Shown: positions 38,550 to 41,374 of the stretch, in pieces
How positions within the stretch are numbered: position 1 is the stretch's first letter
Layout of the letters: each line of letters opens with the position of its first letter
NCBI GenBank assembly: GCA_903888515.1
Contig: CAISTY010000128.1
Location: 1 to 41,374 of the forward strand
Direction: 5' to 3'
Source: Akkermansiaceae bacterium
GTDB lineage: Bacteria > Verrucomicrobiota > Verrucomicrobiia > Verrucomicrobiales > Akkermansiaceae
DNA length: 41,374 bases
Program-made: the position numbers and the translations under genes
The notes under the pieces: generated by a model
Database searches by the model: none
Seen by the model: the letters and a program-made list of their open reading frames with translations, nothing else
Told to the model about the DNA's origin: nothing

Positions 38550-41374
38550 ATGAAAAACATCATCAACAGTCCTGCCCTTTTTGTGATGATTGCTGCTATC
38601 ACTTGCGCCAGCAGAATGGTGATTCGGTTGGTATATGCGCTTGCGCTTGTGCCGCTACAAGCGAGCAGAGTCAACACGATTCTCACGAGGAATTGGCGGG
38701 AGGGCAAGGGAGCAGGAATTCAGGAAACCCCATTTCTCAGATCGGTCATCATCAGCGACGATGGCAGTCACCGCCTCACCCATGTTTCCCACATGGCCCG
38801 GGCTGTCAGGCTGGTCCTCCGGGGTCTATCTTATGTTCTTCGAAATTCTACCGACCTTGATAGTCTTAGCGAAGGAGGCAGCGAAGAAGAAAACTCATCT
38901 TCCTTCCCCTTGCTCCTCAGGCCAACACTCGCCTCGCTCTCCGACCGGTGCATTCGCGGTCCGCAGCGTCATCACTCTCAAGGCAAATTTCTAGCAAATC
39001 TTGTGGCGTGTGCCCTAGCCACCACGCTGTCATGGAGTCCATGCCTAGGAGGTATTGTCGGTTTCATCGGTGGCAACGGAGCAAATGGAACAAAATGGGT
39101 GTACTACAATGGTATTCTCTATCTTCCGACCGATCATGGCGTCCCCTTTGGCGGTTGTCCCGCGTTCACTATTCCTGTTAAATCATATTTGACAGACGAG
39201 TATTACATAAAGATAGCACAGGAGCCATTTTGGTTTAATCCGTTCTTCACTACTATCGCCATAAACACTTCGCCGGAACAGGAAATCTTGATCAATCAAC
39301 AAAAGAATTTTACCATGGGTGTCGTTGTCCCAAGCACAGGGCAAGTGGGCAACCAGACACTCAGGCTTGAACTTTGGAGAAACACCCTTGGTCCCGATAC
39401 TCTTGATGAAACGGTTGAGGTGCAAATGTATGCAGATTCGGCAGCACCATCCTCTTCGGCCACATCTCCTGCCTCGGCAAGCGGCACTTCGTTCGGTGTG
39501 AGTTGGAGTGGCACAGACAGCGGGTCCGGTGCTTCCGGAATAGAGGCGTATGAAGTCCAAGTCAGAGTCGATTCGGGAAGCTGGCAATCGTGGTATTCTG
39601 GCCCCCTTACTGCTGCAACTGCTACCGGAGTGGTAGGAGGTCACACTTATGATTTCAAGGTGCGTGCATGTGACAGGGTTGGTCACTGGGAAGCTTGGCC
39701 GACTGATTATGATACCCGTACTCTGGTGCTCCCTCAAACGCCTGTTGTTAGCAGTTCCGCCACCGCGACGGGACAGGTTGGCGCTGCTTTCAGCTACCAG
39801 ATTACGGCGTCCAACAGCCCGACGAGCTACGGCGCGAGCGGATTCCCTGGCGGGCTTTCGGTCAATGCCTCGACCGGTGTCTTGTCAGGGATACCAACCG
39901 CTGCTGGGACCTACAACGCCACGGTGACCGCAACGAATGCTGGCGGCACTGGCAGCAAGACGGTGACCATCACCATCAACCCGACGGCTCCGGTGGTGAG
40001 CAGCGCGGCCACGGCGACGGGCCAGGTGGGAGTTGCGTTCTCCTACCAGATCACAGCATCCAACAGTCCAACCAGCTATGGCGCGAGCGGACTGCCGTCT
40101 GGACTTTCGGTGAACGTCTTGACTGGGTCGATCTCCGGCACGCCCACGGCCGCAGGAACGTCCACAGCGACTGTCAGTGCGACCAACGGAGGCGGTACGG
40201 GTTCCAAGGCGGTCACCATCACCATCAGTCAGCCCCCTGCGCCGGTGGTCAGCAGTGGAGGCACGGCAACGGGCCAAGTGGGCGTGGCCTTCAGCTACCA
40301 GATCACGGCCTCCAACAGCCCAACCAGCTACGGCGCTATCGGACTGCCGTCTGGACTTTCAGTCAACACTTCGACCGGGCTGATCTCCGGCACGCCTACG
40401 CTTGCGGGAACCTCGACTGCAACGGTCAGTGCGACCATCGGAGGTGGCACGGGCAGCAAGACGGTGACTATCACCGTCAGTCCGGCAACCCCGGTAGTGA
40501 GCAGCGGGGCTGCGGCGACGGGCCAGGTGGGCGTAGCCTTCAGTTACCAGATCACGGCTTCCAACAGCCCGACCAGCTACGGCGCGAGCGGGCTGCCGTC
40601 TGGACTTTCGGTGAACATCTCGACCGGCTTGATCTCTGGCACACCTGCGGTTGCGGGAACCTCGGCGGCGACGGTCAGCGCGACCAACGCGGGCGGCACC
40701 GGCAGCAAGACGGTGACCATCACCATCAACCCGGCAACCCCGGTGGTGAGCAGCGGGGCCACCGCGCCGGGCCAGGTGGGAGTTGCCTTCAGCTATCAGA
40801 TCACGGCGTCCAACAGCCCGACCAGCTACGGGGCGAGCGGACTGCCGTCTGGACTTTCGGTGAACACTGCGACCGGGCTGATCTCCGGCACGCCGACGGC
40901 CGCGGGAACGTCCACGGCGACTGTCAGTGCGACCAACGGAGGCGGCACGGGTTCCAAGGCGGTCACCATCACCATCAGTCAGCCTCCCGCGCCGGTGGTC
41001 GGCAGTGGAGGCACGGCAACGGGCCAAGTGGGCGTGGCCTTCAGCTACCAGATCACGGCCTCCAACAGCCCAACCAGCTACGGCGCTTTCGGACTGCCGT
41101 CTGGACTTTCAGTCAACACTTCGACCGGGCTGATCTCCGGCACGCCTGCGCTTGCGGGAACCTCGACTGCAACGGTCAGTGCGACCAACGGAGGTGGCAC
41201 GGGCAGCAAGACGGTGACTATCACCGTCAGTCCGGCAACCCCGGTGGTGAGCAGCGGGGCCGCGGCGACGGGCCAGGTTGGCGTCGCCTTCAGTTACCAG
41301 ATCACGGCTTCCAACAGCCCGACCAACTACGGCGCGAGCGGGCTGCCGGGCGGGCTGTCGGTCAACACCTCGAC
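38550..41374 (+). CDS. Large surface protein with FN3-like domain and He_PIG-type Ig repeats (partial)
   Basis: An open frame without stop runs from ATG 38550 off the window end, at least 941 codons. The opening MKNIINSPALFVMIAAITCA is signal-like. Residues ~30-200 are unlike known domains, and the first ~150 look poorly composed, so the true start could be later. From ~170 (GGIVGFIGGNGANGTKWVYY) the sequence is well behaved. Residues ~295-395 resemble an FN3 domain (SFGVSWSGTDSGSGASGIEAYEVQV, GHTYDFKVRACDRVGHWEAW). Then at least seven ~83-residue repeats of the He_PIG type follow (PVVSSSATATGQVGAAFSYQ...ISGTPTAAGTSTATVSATN). Such proteins are secreted adhesins or cell-surface enzymes. The middle section, 39000-39700, is less GC-rich than the repeats. 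The 3' part is outside the window. Confidence 0.8.
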   Translation, partial: MKNIINSPALFVMIAAITCASRMVIRLVYALALVPLQASRVNTILTRNWREGKGAGIQETPFLRSVIISDDGSHRLTHVSHMARAVRLVLRGLSYVLRNSTDLDSLSEGGSEEENSSSFPLLLRPTLASLSDRCIRGPQRHHSQGKFLANLVACALATTLSWSPCLGGIVGFIGGNGANGTKWVYYNGILYLPTDHGVPFGGCPAFTIPVKSYLTDEYYIKIAQEPFWFNPFFTTIAINTSPEQEILINQQKNFTMGVVVPSTGQVGNQTLRLELWRNTLGPDTLDETVEVQMYADSAAPSSSATSPASASGTSFGVSWSGTDSGSGASGIEAYEVQVRVDSGSWQSWYSGPLTAATATGVVGGHTYDFKVRACDRVGHWEAWPTDYDTRTLVLPQTPVVSSSATATGQVGAAFSYQITASNSPTSYGASGFPGGLSVNASTGVLSGIPTAAGTYNATVTATNAGGTGSKTVTITINPTAPVVSSAATATGQVGVAFSYQITASNSPTSYGASGLPSGLSVNVLTGSISGTPTAAGTSTATVSATNGGGTGSKAVTITISQPPAPVVSSGGTATGQVGVAFSYQITASNSPTSYGAIGLPSGLSVNTSTGLISGTPTLAGTSTATVSATIGGGTGSKTVTITVSPATPVVSSGAAATGQVGVAFSYQITASNSPTSYGASGLPSGLSVNISTGLISGTPAVAGTSAATVSATNAGGTGSKTVTITINPATPVVSSGATAPGQVGVAFSYQITASNSPTSYGASGLPSGLSVNTATGLISGTPTAAGTSTATVSATNGGGTGSKAVTITISQPPAPVVGSGGTATGQVGVAFSYQITASNSPTSYGAFGLPSGLSVNTSTGLISGTPALAGTSTATVSATNGGGTGSKTVTITVSPATPVVSSGAAATGQVGVAFSYQITASNSPTNYGASGLPGGLSVNTS
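39741..41374 (+). repeat. He_PIG repeat array with 750-bp higher-order period
   Basis: Units begin at 39741, 39990, 40242, 40491, 40740, 40992 and 41241 (spacings 249, 252, 249, 249, 252, 249), each encoding PVV(S/G)S...GQVG(A/V)AFSYQITASNSPT. Units 2, 3 and 4 match 5, 6 and 7 more closely than their neighbours (for example SQPPA ends units 2 and 5, SPAT ends 3 and 6). So a three-unit block of 750 bp has been duplicated. The seventh unit is cut by the window end. Confidence 0.92.

Noticed and set aside
40359-41027. A long minus-strand open frame rich in Arg, Gly and Asp opposite the Ig repeats.
   Set aside because: It is the antisense shadow of the plus-strand repeat array: its composition is set by the repeats and it copies their period. 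The plus frame encodes a clear domain family.

Overview
The window looks like a GC-rich bacterial chromosome from the Verrucomicrobia/Planctomycetes side of the tree, most likely Verrucomicrobia. This is inferred from gene content: an ECF-type sigma factor translationally coupled to a large Ser/Thr kinase with a formylglycine-generating-enzyme-like domain, paired GH127/GH95 glycosidases, calcium-motif secreted proteins, a BlaI/M56 pair, a RAYT transposase, and intergenic DNA full of GCCAAGG-type and microsatellite-like repeats. No rRNA, tRNA or CRISPR array was recognised.

Layout. 1-2467: a secreted protein of unknown function and a B12-binding radical SAM enzyme. 2468-12480: an accessory archipelago of small gene islands (ParE-type toxin-antitoxin, SMI1/KNR4 protein, lipoproteins, a SecD-like lipoprotein, a DUF2007-like protein) embedded in repeat mosaics. 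It also holds several broken genes: an amber-interrupted gene, a frameshifted gene, an HsdR fragment and a RAYT relic. A well-formed integron attC-like site lies directly after the SMI1/KNR4 gene. A ~210-bp element with a long palindrome occurs twice, each time just upstream of a different small gene.

12484-19632: housekeeping core. On the minus strand are an acyl-carrier-like protein without the expected serine, a BaiN/HI0933-family flavoprotein, hemB and an M48 peptidase. On the plus strand are trpE, trpG, an orphan HPt protein and a small membrane protein. 19750-24734: two convergent secreted metallophosphoesterases, then a lipoprotein divergent from a BlaI-type repressor and a short M56 (BlaR1-like) peptidase. 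24797-26211: a RAYT/Y1 transposase whose 5' end is tandemly duplicated. 26275-31335: divergent GH127 and GH95 glycosidases, suggesting use of arabinose/fucose-containing polysaccharide.

31877-38350: sigma factor plus kinase-FGE operon, a secreted protein with a possible caspase/gingipain-type His/Cys pair, and a fossil in which a second sigma gene is fused by deletion to a second kinase gene. 38550 to the end: an open reading frame running off the window, encoding a large surface protein with an FN3-like domain and at least seven He_PIG-like Ig repeats arranged in a 750-bp higher-order period.

The best candidates for something undescribed are the attC-bearing cassette region with the repeated palindromic promoter-like element, the covarying hairpin repeat that ends two convergent genes, and the sigma-kinase fossil.
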